DNA of 64,000 nt from contig NZ_CP151632.1 in assembly GCF_040144835.1 (NCBI RefSeq), positions 1,798,001-1,862,000 of the forward strand, given 5' to 3'. The notes beneath the pieces were generated by a model that saw only the letters and a list, made by a program, of their open reading frames with translations, made no database searches and was not told where the DNA came from. Positions 40,001 through 49,067 of the stretch are shown in pieces. The stretch comes from Microbacterium sp. LWS13-1.2. Its GTDB lineage: Bacteria; Actinomycetota; Actinomycetes; Actinomycetales; Microbacteriaceae. Numbering within the stretch: the stretch's first letter is position 1; each line of letters starts with the position of its first letter. Both the position numbers and the translations under genes were made by a program.

Positions 40001-41724
40001 CCCGCCACTTCCCGGTCGTCGAGGCGACGATCGCCCAGCTCCGCTCGGCGCTGCAGTCCGGCGCCGTCACCGCCGTCGAGCTCCTCGACGCGTACCTCGC
40101 CCGCATCGACGCGTTCGACGCGCCCGGCACCGGCACCGCGCTCAACGCCGTGGTCGTGCGCAATCCCGATGCGCGGGCCGAGGCTGCGGCATCCGATGTC
40201 CGGCGCGCCGAGGGCCGTACGCTCGGGCCGCTCGACGGCATCCCGTACACGGCGAAGGACTCGTTCCTGGCGAAGGGGCTCACGGTGGCGGCGGGCTCGC
40301 CCGCGTTCGCCGACCTCGTCGCACAGCGCGACGCATTCTCGATCGAGCGGCTGCGCGCGGCCGGCTGCGTGCTGATCGGCCTCACCAACATGCCCCCGAT
40401 GGCCAACGGCGGCATGCAGCGCGGCGTGTACGGCCGCGCCGAGAGTCCGTACAACGCGGACTACCTGACCTCGGCGTTCGGATCGGGATCGTCCAACGGC
40501 TCGGGCACCGCGACCGCCGCGTCGTTCGCCGCCTTCGGGCTCGGCGAGGAGACCTGGTCGAGCGGCCGGGCGCCGGCGTCGAACAACGCGCTGTGCGCGT
40601 ACACGCCCTCGCGCGGTGTGATCTCGGTGCGCGGCAACTGGCCGCTCGTGCCCACCATGGACGTGGTCGTGCCGCACACGCGCACGATGGCCGACATGCT
40701 CGAGATCCTCGACGTGCTCGTCGCCCGCGACCCCGAGACCCGCGGTGACTTCTGGCGCACTCAGCCGTGGATCCCGCTTCCGGATACCGCCGCCACACGC
40801 CCGGGTTCGTACCCGGCGCTCGGCTCGGCCGACCCCGACACGGCCCGCGCGACGCTCGCCGGCCGCCGCTTCGGCGTGCCGCGGATGTACATCAACGCCG
40901 ACGCCGAGGCCGGCACGAACCCCGACGGCGGCATCGGCGGACCGACGGGCACGCGCGTCGAGACCCGCGCGTCGGTGATCGCGCTCTGGGAGACGGCTCG
41001 CCGCGATCTGGAGTCCGCCGGCGCCGAGATCGTGGAGGTCGACTTCCCCGTCGTGACGAACTACGAGGGCGACCGCCCGGGGGCGCCCACCGTCATGACG
41101 CGCGGACTCGTGAGCCCGGAGTTCCTGCACCGCGAGATCGTCGATCTCTCGGCCTGGGCGTGGGACGACTTCCTGCGGGCGAACGGAGACCCGGCACTCG
41201 ACCGGCTCGACGACGTCGACCCGGCTGCGATCTTCCCGCATCCGCCCGGCGCACTTGCCGACCGCTACACCGGGTTCGACGACGACATCGCGACCTACCC
41301 CGCACAGGTGGGCGAGCACCCGTACGCGTCGTTCACCGACATTCCCGAGATCGAGGACGGCGTGCGCGGCCTCGAGGAGACCCGCCGCCGCGACCTGGAG
41401 GAGTGGATGTCGGACCTGGGCCTCGACGCCGTGGTCTTCCCCGCCGTCGCCGACGTCGGCCCCGCCGACATGGACGTGAACGAGGCGTCCGCCGATCTCG
41501 GCTGGCGCAACGGCGTCTGGGTCGCGAACGGCAACCTCGCGATCCGCCACCTCGGCGTGCCGACCATCACCGTTCCGATGGGCACGATGGACGACATCGG
41601 CATGCCGGTCGGGCTGACGATCGCCGGGCGTGCGTACAGCGACCCCGAGCTGCTCGCCTGGGCCGCCGCGTTCGAGGCGCTCCGCCCGCGGCGGACCGCG
41701 CCGCCGCGCACGCCCGAGCTCTGA
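39997..41724 (+). CDS. Amidase (amidase-signature family)
   Basis: This 575-residue hydrolase has the amidase-signature triad: lysine in YTAKDSF near residue 88, the cis-serine in FGSGSSNGSGT near residue 168, and the nucleophile region EETWSSGRAPASNN near residue 190. GVISVRGNWPLVPTMDVV follows. Length is at the upper end of the family because of an insertion around residues 250-420. Coupling with agmatine deiminase suggests it may hydrolyse a carbamoyl or amide derivative of a polyamine, although AS enzymes are broad. No signal peptide. Confidence 0.9.
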   Translation: MTRHFPVVEATIAQLRSALQSGAVTAVELLDAYLARIDAFDAPGTGTALNAVVVRNPDARAEAAASDVRRAEGRTLGPLDGIPYTAKDSFLAKGLTVAAGSPAFADLVAQRDAFSIERLRAAGCVLIGLTNMPPMANGGMQRGVYGRAESPYNADYLTSAFGSGSSNGSGTATAASFAAFGLGEETWSSGRAPASNNALCAYTPSRGVISVRGNWPLVPTMDVVVPHTRTMADMLEILDVLVARDPETRGDFWRTQPWIPLPDTAATRPGSYPALGSADPDTARATLAGRRFGVPRMYINADAEAGTNPDGGIGGPTGTRVETRASVIALWETARRDLESAGAEIVEVDFPVVTNYEGDRPGAPTVMTRGLVSPEFLHREIVDLSAWAWDDFLRANGDPALDRLDDVDPAAIFPHPPGALADRYTGFDDDIATYPAQVGEHPYASFTDIPEIEDGVRGLEETRRRDLEEWMSDLGLDAVVFPAVADVGPADMDVNEASADLGWRNGVWVANGNLAIRHLGVPTITVPMGTMDDIGMPVGLTIAGRAYSDPELLAWAAAFEALRPRRTAPPRTPEL

Positions 41725-41848
41725 ACATGCCGTCGGCCCGCGGTCGCTGAACGAGCAAAGCCCGACGAGACGCTCCGGGGCGCCCGCGCAACGTTTCGCC
41801 TGCCTCGTTCCTCTCTCGCTCGACGACCGGAAGAATCGCAAGGAACCC

Positions 41849-42114
41849 ATGGAACTCCGCACCTTCACCTCCACCACCGCCGACCCGGTCGCCCGCGGCC
41901 GTGAGCTGGGACGTCGTTCGCGCCGCAGTTCCAGCGGACCGCGGCGCTCTATCTGCACCACTTCGGCCAGCTCGGCATCGCGGCCGAACAGGCGCGAATC
42001 ATCGCCGAGCGCAGCCGCGCCGCCCTCGCCGCATGGGCGCCGGGCCTCGCGGCCGAGGCCGACGCGATCGCCGCGGCGGCACGGGGCCTCGTCCGGGCGT
42101 CAGCGCAGCCCTGA
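41849..42114 (+). pseudogene. C45-type acyltransferase (isopenicillin-N acyltransferase-like) remnant
   Basis: A start ATGGAACTCCGC after CAAGGA opens a frame ELRTFTSTTADPVARGRELG, the usual N-terminus of C45 proteins. The continuation FAPQFQRTAALYLHHFGQLG to AAWAPGLAAEADAIAAAARG is in a different frame, so about one base is missing near 41,914 (CTGGGACGTCG, where GGCACG would keep the frame). The gene then stops after 80-odd codons and lacks the catalytic Cys domain. The 3' end overlaps the end of the convergent MFS pseudogene by 15 nt. Confidence 0.6.
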
Positions 42115-43556
42115 GCGCAGATCGTCTGCCGCCGGGCGGACGCCCGCGGCTACGGCATCCGTGCCCTCGTCATCCGTGTGCAGTGACGGGGGCGCTGCGG
42201 CGTACGCATCCGACAGCTCGCGGTAGGGCTTCGAGACGAACGCGAGCAGCACGACAAGGAGCAGCACGAGGCTCGCCCCGACGAACGCCAGCGCCATGCC
42301 CCGAGCCTCACCGTCGCCGAGCAGCCAGCCGAAGGTGTCCTGTCCCTGCGGCGACTCCATGTAGGGGATGAGCCAGAACTGCGCGATCGGACCGATGAGG
42401 AATGCCGAGACCGGCGCGGCGGCGGACTCCACGCTCGCGGCGAAACCGAAGACGCGGCCCTGCTTCTCATACGGCACGACGCGCTGCACGATCGTCTGCT
42501 CGGACGCCTCGGCAATCGGCATGAGGGCCATGAAGATCAGGATGCCGAGGGCGTACAGCCACCACCACTCCCGGATGGCGAAGGTCATACCGAGCAGCGC
42601 GATCCCGATGTTGACCAGCAGCAAGGTGCGGACCGGGTTCTTGCCGAGTCCGAACTTGGCCACGAGCGCCCCGCCGATGATGAAGCCGAAGCTGGTCACA
42701 CCGAGGACGATGCCCCACGCCTCGACCGAGAACAGTGTCAGCCCGTACGGGTCCATGAGGGCCATGAAGACGCCGCCGACGAGGTTGTTGAACGTCGCGA
42801 ACAGGATGAGCGCGAGCAGCCCCGGCACCGCCATCACCGCGGGGATCACACCGCGGAAGCTGAAGCCCGCACGCGCCACGCCCTCCACGTGGATGACGCC
42901 CCGCTCGGGATGGGCACGAACAGCAGGTGCACCAGCGCGACGCCGGTGGCGGCGATGGCGATGGCGACCGTCCACCCCATGCCGAGGAGACCGATCGACA
43001 GCCCGGAGAAGACGCTCGTCACCATGAACGCGATGCCCTGCACCGCGCCCACCAGGCCATTCGCGCGATCGCGGCGCTCCCCGGGCACGAGCAGGGTGAC
43101 CGTCGTCGACAGCGCGATGTTGCGGAGGTTCTCGACGACCCCGCCCACGAGGATGACGCCGGCGAACGCCCAGAACCAGGGGCCGGTCCAGTCGAGCAGC
43201 GCGCTCTCGGGTGTGGTCAGGAAGATCACGCCCGCGAGCAGATAGGCGACCGTGGTCACGATGCTCGACAGCAGCATGACGGCCTTCTTCTTCATGCGGT
43301 CGACGATCACGCCGAACACCACGCCGAACACCGCGACGAGCAGCATGTACGAGCCGCCGATGATGGCCGTGGCGAGCACCGACTGCGTTTCGAGGTACAC
43401 CCAGAACGTCAGGGCGAACCACAGGAAACTGCTGGTCACATTCGCGAGCGCCGTGTTGACGAGCACCTGGTAGAACGCGCGCAGCGTCCGTGGACCGGGC
43501 TGTGCGTGAAGCTCTTCGTCGGACGCGGCGGGCCCTGCGGGGCTCGTCTGACTCAT
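42100..43556 (-). pseudogene. MFS transporter interrupted by a frameshift
   Basis: The first 210 or so residues (SQTSPAGPAASDEELHAQPG, FYQVLVNTALANVTSSFLWF, GVVFGVIVDRMKKKAVML) read in one frame to HLLFVPIP. The rest (ERGVIHVEGVARAGFSFRGV, GLLALILFATFNNLVGGVF to YRELSDAYAAAP) continues in another. One C is missing in the run giving CCCATCCCGAGCGG (plus strand GGG at 42907-42909). Restoring it gives a continuous 12-helix exporter of about 485 residues. It is divergent from a TetR gene and probably its target. Confidence 0.75.
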
Positions 43557-43614
43557 GTCGATTCCTTAGGCGTGTTCTCGGTCGGGGAGGGAAGAGCGAG
43601 GGTCTAAGCTCGAT

Positions 43615-43651
43615 GTGGACACTGTTCACATGCAATGTTCACACCGTACAC
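43615..43651. promoter_or_regulatory. Candidate operator pair for the TetR gene
   Basis: GTGGACACTGTTCAC (43615-43629) and GTTCACACCGTACAC (43637-43651) are two related 15-mers between the divergent MFS and tetR genes. A third copy, GTTCACACTGTACAC, lies upstream of the DUF899 gene at 50977-50991. Confidence 0.6.
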
Positions 43652-43670
43652 ACCCGGGCGGGAGGACGCA

Positions 43671-44321
43671 ATGACTTCACCCGTGCGCACCTATCATCAC
43701 GGTGACCTCCGACAGGCCCTGATCGGGCAAGGACTGCAGCTCGCGCGCACCGGCGGTCCCGGCGCGGTCACGCTCCGAGAGGCGACCCGCGCCGCCGGCG
43801 TCTCGCCCAACGCGGCGTACCGGCACTTCGCCGACCGCGATGCTCTCGTGCGGGCCGTCGCCGGCGAGGCGCAGCTCGCACTCGCCGCCGCGATCACCGC
43901 TCGCGTGGCCGCGACCCCCGGCGGCCTCGCGCCCGCAGCGGCCACCATCGAGCGCCTGCGCCGCGTCGGGCTGGCGTACATCGACTTCGCCCGGGCGGAA
44001 CCCGGCTGGTTCGAGACCGCTTTCTTCACGCAGGACACCCACGCCAGCGACGCCATCGTCACTCTCGACGACGAGATCGTCGCCCCGTTCAGCCTGCTCA
44101 TGGACACGCTCGACGCGATGGTGGATGCCGGGGCCCTCGCCCCCGATCGACGACCCTACGCCGAGTGGGCGTGCTGGTCGGCGGTCCACGGCTTCGCCGA
44201 GATCGCGGTACACGGCCCCGTGCGCTGGCAGCCGGCACCCGTCGTCGACGCGCTCGCGGCATCCGTCGTGGAAGCGGCGATCACGGGCGTGCGCGGCACG
44301 GCCCTGCCGCCCCCCTCGTAG
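43671..44321 (+). CDS. TetR/AcrR family regulator
   Basis: This 216-residue protein has a helix-turn-helix at residues 8-55: RTYHHGDLRQALIGQGLQLA, GPGAVTLREATRAAGVSPNA and AYRHFADRDAL. The C-terminal domain (residues 75-210) ends with AEWACWSAVHGFAEIAVHGP, a WHG-type ligand domain. GGAGGA precedes ATG 43671. It sits divergent to the frameshifted exporter, with the paired 15-mers between them, so self-regulation and exporter control are likely. Confidence 0.9.
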   Translation: MTSPVRTYHHGDLRQALIGQGLQLARTGGPGAVTLREATRAAGVSPNAAYRHFADRDALVRAVAGEAQLALAAAITARVAATPGGLAPAAATIERLRRVGLAYIDFARAEPGWFETAFFTQDTHASDAIVTLDDEIVAPFSLLMDTLDAMVDAGALAPDRRPYAEWACWSAVHGFAEIAVHGPVRWQPAPVVDALAASVVEAAITGVRGTALPPPS

Positions 44322-44324
44322 ACT
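44319..44324 (+). promoter_or_regulatory. -10 element of a leaderless promoter (lipase-like hydrolase)
   Basis: TAGACT ends 7 nt before the ATG at 44332, inside the end of the tetR gene. Confidence 0.5.
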
Positions 44325-44331
44325 GCGCACC

Positions 44332-45174
44332 ATGGTCGACCGTGCCGCGTCCGGCGCAGCCCCGCGCTCCTCGCCGGTACGGCATGCCCTGTGGTGGGCG
44401 GCCGACTACCTCTATGCGGCGCGACGCCAGTTCGCCGTGCTCTCGCTCCCCTGGTCGATCGGCCGGCCGCGTCCCATCCCGGCCTCCTGGCGCCAGGGCG
44501 ACCCCGCGCTTCCCGAGGTGTACCTCGTCCCCGGGGTGTACGAGCACTGGACCTTCCTCCGCCCCCTCGGAGATGCCCTGGCAGCCGCGGGGCACCGGGT
44601 GCGGGTGGTCCACGGACTCGGCGTGAACCGCCGCAGCATCCCCGACACCGCCGACCGCCTCGAGCGCGTGCTCGCCGACGCCGCGGCGCCATGGGCCGGT
44701 GTGGTGCTCGTGGCGCACAGCAAGGGCGGGCTCATCGGCAAGCACGTACTGGTGACCTCCGGCGCCGCGGTCGAGGCGGCGAAGGCCGCCACTTCGGGCG
44801 AGGACCCGTCGGATGCCGCCGCCGCGGCGACGCCGCGCACCGGCACACGTCCGCTCGGCCTCCTCGGACTGGTGGCCGTCGCGACCCCCTTCGCCGGCGC
44901 CCGGCGGGCACGCATCTTCGTCGATCCGAGCATTCGGGCGTTCCTCCCCGACGACGAGACGATCGTCAAGCTCGGGCGCGAGACCTCGATCAACGGGCGC
45001 ATCGTCTCGATCTTCGGCCCGTTCGACCCGCACATCCCCGAGGGCAGCGCCCTGGACGGCGCCACCAACATCACGGTGCCTGCGGCCGGGCACTTCCGGG
45101 TGCTGGCCTCACCCGCGACGCACCGTGCGGTGCTCGACGGCATCGCGCTGCTCGGGCGGTCCGACCGGGCGTGA
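44332..45174 (+). CDS. Lipase-like alpha/beta hydrolase
   Basis: This 280-residue hydrolase has the oxyanion-region block VYLVPGVYEHWTFLRPLG, the nucleophile elbow VAHSKGGLIGKHV (near residue 127), an acidic region after LVAVATPFAG and the histidine in PAAGHFRVL. The lysine-containing elbow HSKGG is typical of triacylglycerol lipase/PGAP1-like proteins. There is a basic N-terminus but no clear signal peptide. A leaderless promoter supports separate transcription from the tetR gene. Confidence 0.85.
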   Translation: MVDRAASGAAPRSSPVRHALWWAADYLYAARRQFAVLSLPWSIGRPRPIPASWRQGDPALPEVYLVPGVYEHWTFLRPLGDALAAAGHRVRVVHGLGVNRRSIPDTADRLERVLADAAAPWAGVVLVAHSKGGLIGKHVLVTSGAAVEAAKAATSGEDPSDAAAAATPRTGTRPLGLLGLVAVATPFAGARRARIFVDPSIRAFLPDDETIVKLGRETSINGRIVSIFGPFDPHIPEGSALDGATNITVPAAGHFRVLASPATHRAVLDGIALLGRSDRA

Positions 45175-45189
45175 CCGCCGGCCCGGCGG

Positions 45190-45561
45190 TCAGACCGCGG
45201 GGCGGTGCGGCCACCATTCCGGCAGCAGTGCGAGATAGACGCGCAGGAAGTCCTCGACACGGGGACGGGGATGCCGCAGCCATCCGTCGATGACGCCCAC
45301 CGTGCCGTCGGCGAGGAAGCATGCGGCGGCGTCCGCGACGGCCGAGTCCGCGACGCCGTCGGCCGTCAGCGGGAGCCGTATGCGCCCGCGTTCCAGCAGG
45401 ATCTCGGTCGTGCCGCGGAAGTGCCGGCTCAGCATCGCGTGCAGCGTCCCTCCCCCGTCCGCCAGCTCGCGGCGGTAGATGTCGATGTGGCGCAGGATGT
45501 GGCGGAGGACACCCTCGGTCACCGTGGCGACCGGGGTGGCGGCATCCGATCGGTCCTTCAT
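45190..45561 (-). pseudogene. TetR-type C-terminal ligand domain lacking its DNA-binding part
   Basis: The frame SDAATPVATVTEGVLRHILR through LPEWWPHR matches the C-terminal domain of TetR/AcrR regulators (a helix IDIYRRELADGGGTLHAML and DGTVGVIDGWLRHP). No helix-turn-helix precedes it. Upstream in the same frame lies shifted acetyltransferase sequence. An ATG at 45561 overlaps the stop of the GNAT remnant (TGATG), so a 123-residue orphan product is possible. It looks like the end product of a deletion that joined two genes. Confidence 0.6.
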
Positions 45562-45906
45562 CAGCTCATCACGCAGGACGTCGAGACGGGCCCGCCCGCC
45601 CGCGCGATGAAGTGCTCGACGAGCGCGCGGCCGATGCCGCGGCGATAGCGGGCGGGGTCGACGTAGATCCAGGTGATCTCGCCGCCCTCCTGGTCGACGC
45701 TCCGCGATGAAGCCGGCGACGCGCCCCTCGCACTCGGCGACCCACACCTGGTCGTCGAACAGGCCTTCGTTCTCGAAGGTGGCGGCGAGGTCGAGGTAAG
45801 CCTCGAGCAGGCCGGCGCCCCTCAGCTCATCGAGGCGGGCGGCATCGTGGATGCGGCAGATGGCGTGCCAGTCGCGGGACTCGTACGGACGGATATCGAC
45901 CGTCAC
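45561..45906 (-). pseudogene. GNAT acetyltransferase, frameshifted and truncated
   Basis: The frame from GTG 45906 gives VTVDIRPYESRDWHAICRIH to VWVAECEGRVAGFIA, a normal GNAT start. The family's acetyl-CoA region follows in another frame: SVDQEGGEITWIYVDPARYR and RGIGRALVEHFIARAGG. So one indel lies near 45,700-45,715. The second part then ends at TGA 45561-45563 before the last strands. The GTG overlaps the stop of the HNH gene (GTGA). Confidence 0.65.
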
Positions 45907-46292
45907 GGCGCACCCACCTCCTCCTCGGCCTCCTCTACGACCACCTCCGCCGTGTCGCGCCAGGCGCGGAGCACCTCGACGTGCCGAAGTAGGAAGGCGC
46001 GCTCGTCGAGACGCTTGCGGCGCAGCCACCCGGTGACCTCGTCATTGCTCTTGCTCGCGTTGCACGAGCGGCACGCAGGGACGACGTTCTCGAACGTGTA
46101 CCGGCCGCCGCGCGAGATGGGCAGCACGCAGTCCTTCTGGAACGGGCCTACCGCGGTGCCGCAGTACGCGCACGAGGCCCACGCCTCGAGCAGCGCCTCC
46201 CACTCGTCGAGGGTGAGGTCGTTGTCCGCGGCGGCCACGCGTCGCGCACGGCGCCGCGCCGCGCGCGCCCGCCTGGTCTGACTCACAGCCAT
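45903..46292 (-). CDS. HNH endonuclease family protein
   Basis: This 129-residue protein has a basic N-terminal helix (TRRARAARRRARRVAAAD), then CAYCGTAVGPFQKDCVLPIS with the first CxxC and ENVVPACRSCNASKSNDEV with the second CxxC and catalytic N. The LPISRGG segment replaces the usual DHxxP/HHI core (Asp-His reduced to LPIS), so nuclease activity is not assured. It is similar to small actinobacterial HNH domain proteins. The ATG at 46292 follows a TAGCGT by 7 nt. Confidence 0.85.
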   Translation of the reverse strand: MAVSQTRRARAARRRARRVAAADNDLTLDEWEALLEAWASCAYCGTAVGPFQKDCVLPISRGGRYTFENVVPACRSCNASKSNDEVTGWLRRKRLDERAFLLRHVEVLRAWRDTAEVVVEEAEEEVGAP

Positions 46293-46299
46293 GCAGGCC

Positions 46300-46305
46300 A
46301 CGCTA
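46300..46305 (-). promoter_or_regulatory. -10 element of a leaderless promoter (HNH gene)
   Basis: TAGCGT on the complement ends 7 nt before the ATG at 46292. Confidence 0.5.
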
Positions 46306-46400
46306 CCGAGCGCGGCGGTCGACGCGGGGCCGACGCGGCCGGACGCGCGCCGGATGAATGCCGCTCCCGCGCTGACGGCTCACGAACGGGACGCGCCGAC

Positions 46401-47231
46401 TCAGGCGACGGCGTCAGGCACGCCGTCGAGGAGCTTCTCGATCGTGGTGATGACACCGTGGTCGAGGTTCGAGGGAGCGCGGAAGCGCGCCCGGGCCGCG
46501 ATATCCGGGTGCGCGTTGGCCATCGCGAACGACAGTGCCGCGGCATCCATCATCTCGAGGTCGTTGAGGTAGTCGCCGAACACGGCCGACTGCTCGTGCG
46601 TGATCCCTGTCGCCGCCTGCAACCGGCGCAAGGCCACGCCCTTGTTGACGCCGAGGTTCATGACATCGATCCAGTGGTGCCCCGAGACCACCACCTGGTG
46701 CGTCGCGCGCAGGTCGTCGAGCGCGGGGGCCGTGGTCGCCGCCGCCGCGAAATCGAAGATCGCCACCTTGAGGATCTGGTCGTCGACCTCGAGCAGGTCG
46801 CCGACGACCTGCAGGCGCGCGTAGTACTTCTGCGCCTCCGCGAGGAACGGCGCATCCGCGCGCTCGATGTAGGCGGACCGCTTGCCGCACACGACGACGC
46901 CGAGGTTGCGGCCCGCCGCGGCGAGCGCGCGCAGGCGGGCGACGAGGGATGCCGTGAAAGGGGTATCCATCGCGTCCGAGCTGATCTCGCTCTCGCCCTC
47001 GACGACGTAGGCGCCGTTCTCGGCGATGAACACCATGTGGTCGAGGTGGTCGGCGAAGGCGTGCTGGAGCGTCGCGAGCTGGCGCCCGCTCGCCGGAGCG
47101 AAGCGGATGCCGCGGGCGTGCAGACGGTCGAGCAGCGGCCACAGAGCGTCGGGGATGCGACCGTCGCCGTCGAGCAGCGTGCCGTCCATATCGACGGCGA
47201 TCAGGCGCAGGTCGGGTGAGGGATAGGGCAT
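46401..47231 (-). CDS. Cof-type HAD-IIB sugar phosphatase
   Basis: This 276-residue haloacid dehalogenase-like phosphatase has motif I VDMDGTLLDGDGRIP near residue 14, motif II FAPASGRQLATL, and the C-terminal motif IV region VFGDYLNDLEMMDAA. A C2 cap with Cof-type insertion lies between residues 80 and 190. The HHWIDVMNLGVNKGVALRRL block is typical of this group. Substrates are usually sugar phosphates or cofactors. GGAGG precedes the ATG. Confidence 0.93.
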   Translation of the reverse strand: MPYPSPDLRLIAVDMDGTLLDGDGRIPDALWPLLDRLHARGIRFAPASGRQLATLQHAFADHLDHMVFIAENGAYVVEGESEISSDAMDTPFTASLVARLRALAAAGRNLGVVVCGKRSAYIERADAPFLAEAQKYYARLQVVGDLLEVDDQILKVAIFDFAAAATTAPALDDLRATHQVVVSGHHWIDVMNLGVNKGVALRRLQAATGITHEQSAVFGDYLNDLEMMDAAALSFAMANAHPDIAARARFRAPSNLDHGVITTIEKLLDGVPDAVA

Positions 47232-47318
47232 GGCACCTCCTTCTCAAGGGTAGGCGCGCTCACAACGAACACCGACCGCCGGTGAGTAACGCGTAACCAA
47301 CGCGCGCATCGGCGCGGG

Positions 47319-47324
47319 TACTTT
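47319..47324 (+). promoter_or_regulatory. -10 element of a leaderless promoter (pgi)
   Basis: TACTTT ends 7 nt before the GTG at 47332. Confidence 0.45.
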
Positions 47325-47331
47325 AGGGGGC

Positions 47332-49014
47332 GTGACCGCTCCCGTCGATGCCACCACCACGTCCGCCTGGGCCGAGCTCAGCTCCCTCCGCGATTTGTTC
47401 GCCCCCGATCTGCGCGATTGGTTCGCGATCGACCCGCGCCGCGCAGAACGGCTGAGCTTCGGGCTCGCCGACCTGCACGTCGACCTGTCGAAGAACCTCG
47501 TGACCGACGAGATCCTCGCCGCCCTCGTGCGCCTCGCCGAGGAGACCGGGGTCGCCGAGCGCTACGCCGCGATGATCGCCGGCGAGCACATCAACACCAC
47601 CGAGGACCGCGCGGTGCTGCACACGGCGCTCCGCCGCCCAGAGGGCGCCCAGCCCCGGCTGGTCGTCGACGGGCAGGACATCGATGCCGACGTGCAGTCG
47701 GTGCTGACCGCGATGACGGCGTTCGCCGACCGCGTGCGCTCCGGCGAGTGGGCTGGCGCGACCGGCAAGAAGGTCACCCATATCGTCAACATCGGGATCG
47801 GCGGGTCCGACCTCGGCCCCGTCATGATCTCGGCGGCCCTGGAGCCCTACGCGACCGCCGGCATCGAGGCGCGGTTCGTCTCGAACATCGACCCGACCGA
47901 CCTCGCGCAGAAGACGAAGGGGCTCGATCCCGAGACGACGCTGTTCATCGTCGCGTCGAAGACGTTCACGACCCTCGAGACGCTGACGAACGCGCGGCTC
48001 GCCCGCGACTGGCTCTGGGCCGGCCTCGAGGCGGCCGGCGCGATCGACGGCTCGGACGAGGCGAGGACGGATGCCGTCGCCCACCACTTCGTGGCCGTGT
48101 CGACGGCGCTCGACAAGGTCGCCGCCTTCGGCATCGACACAGCGAACGCCTTCGGGTTCTGGGACTGGGTCGGCGGCCGCTACTCGGTCGACTCGGCCAT
48201 CGGCCTGTCGCTCATGATCGAGCTCGGGCCCGACGTGTTCCGCGAGCTGCTCGCCGGGTTCCACGCGGTCGACGAGCACGTGCGCACGACCCCGCTCGAG
48301 CGCAACGTGCCCGTGCTGATGGGTCTCCTGAACGTCTGGTACACCAACTTCCTCGGCGCCCAGTCGCACGCGGTGCTCCCCTACGCCCAGCAGCTCAGCC
48401 GCTTCGCCGCGTACCTGCAGCAGCTGACGATGGAATCGAACGGCAAGTCCGTGCGCTGGGACGGCTCCCCTGCGACGACCGATACCGGCGAGGTGTTCTG
48501 GGGCGAGCCGGGCACGAACGGCCAGCACGCCTTCTACCAGCTGATCCACCAGGGCAGCCGGCTGATCCCGGCGGACTTCATCGCCTTCGCGAACCCCGCC
48601 TACCCGCTGTCGGACGACGGGCGCGACGTGCACGGGCTGTTCCTGTCGAACTTCCTCGCGCAGACCAAGGCGCTGGCGTTCGGCAAGACGGCGGAAGAGG
48701 TCGAGGCCGAGGGCACCACCGGCGCCCTCGTCGCCGCGCGCACCTTCGCGGGCAACAAGCCGACCACGTCGATCTTCGCCCCGGCGCTCACCCCGTCGGT
48801 GCTCGGCCAGCTGGTGGCGCTGTACGAGCACATCACCTTCACCCAGGGCGTGATCTGGGGAGTGAACTCGTTCGACCAGTGGGGTGTCGAACTCGGCAAG
48901 CAGCTCGCCCTGCAGATCGCCCCGGCGATCGAGGGAGACGCGGAGGCGATCGCCGCGCAGGACGCCTCGACCCGCGCCCTGCTCGGCTACTACACGGCGC
49001 ATCGCACCGCCTGA
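47332..49014 (+). CDS. pgi: Glucose-6-phosphate isomerase
   Basis: This 560-residue enzyme interconverts glucose-6-phosphate and fructose-6-phosphate in glycolysis and gluconeogenesis. Signatures include [76 protein letters not shown] (catalytic residues) and [17 protein letters not shown]. Length is normal. The start is a leaderless GTG and the gene is followed by a very strong terminator hairpin. Confidence 0.97.
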   Translation: MTAPVDATTTSAWAELSSLRDLFAPDLRDWFAIDPRRAERLSFGLADLHVDLSKNLVTDEILAALVRLAEETGVAERYAAMIAGEHINTTEDRAVLHTALRRPEGAQPRLVVDGQDIDADVQSVLTAMTAFADRVRSGEWAGATGKKVTHIVNIGIGGSDLGPVMISAALEPYATAGIEARFVSNIDPTDLAQKTKGLDPETTLFIVASKTFTTLETLTNARLARDWLWAGLEAAGAIDGSDEARTDAVAHHFVAVSTALDKVAAFGIDTANAFGFWDWVGGRYSVDSAIGLSLMIELGPDVFRELLAGFHAVDEHVRTTPLERNVPVLMGLLNVWYTNFLGAQSHAVLPYAQQLSRFAAYLQQLTMESNGKSVRWDGSPATTDTGEVFWGEPGTNGQHAFYQLIHQGSRLIPADFIAFANPAYPLSDDGRDVHGLFLSNFLAQTKALAFGKTAEEVEAEGTTGALVAARTFAGNKPTTSIFAPALTPSVLGQLVALYEHITFTQGVIWGVNSFDQWGVELGKQLALQIAPAIEGDAEAIAAQDASTRALLGYYTAHRTA

Positions 49015-49026
49015 ATCGCTTACCTG

Positions 49027-49067
49027 AAGGGGGGAGGATGCCGGGACTCCGGCATCCTCCCCCCTTT
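49027..49067 (+). terminator. Strong intrinsic terminator of pgi
   Basis: AAGGGGGGAGGATGCCGG pairs completely with CCGGCATCCTCCCCCCTT over a GACT loop (18 bp). A short TTT run follows, and the stop codon is 13 nt upstream. Confidence 0.9.
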
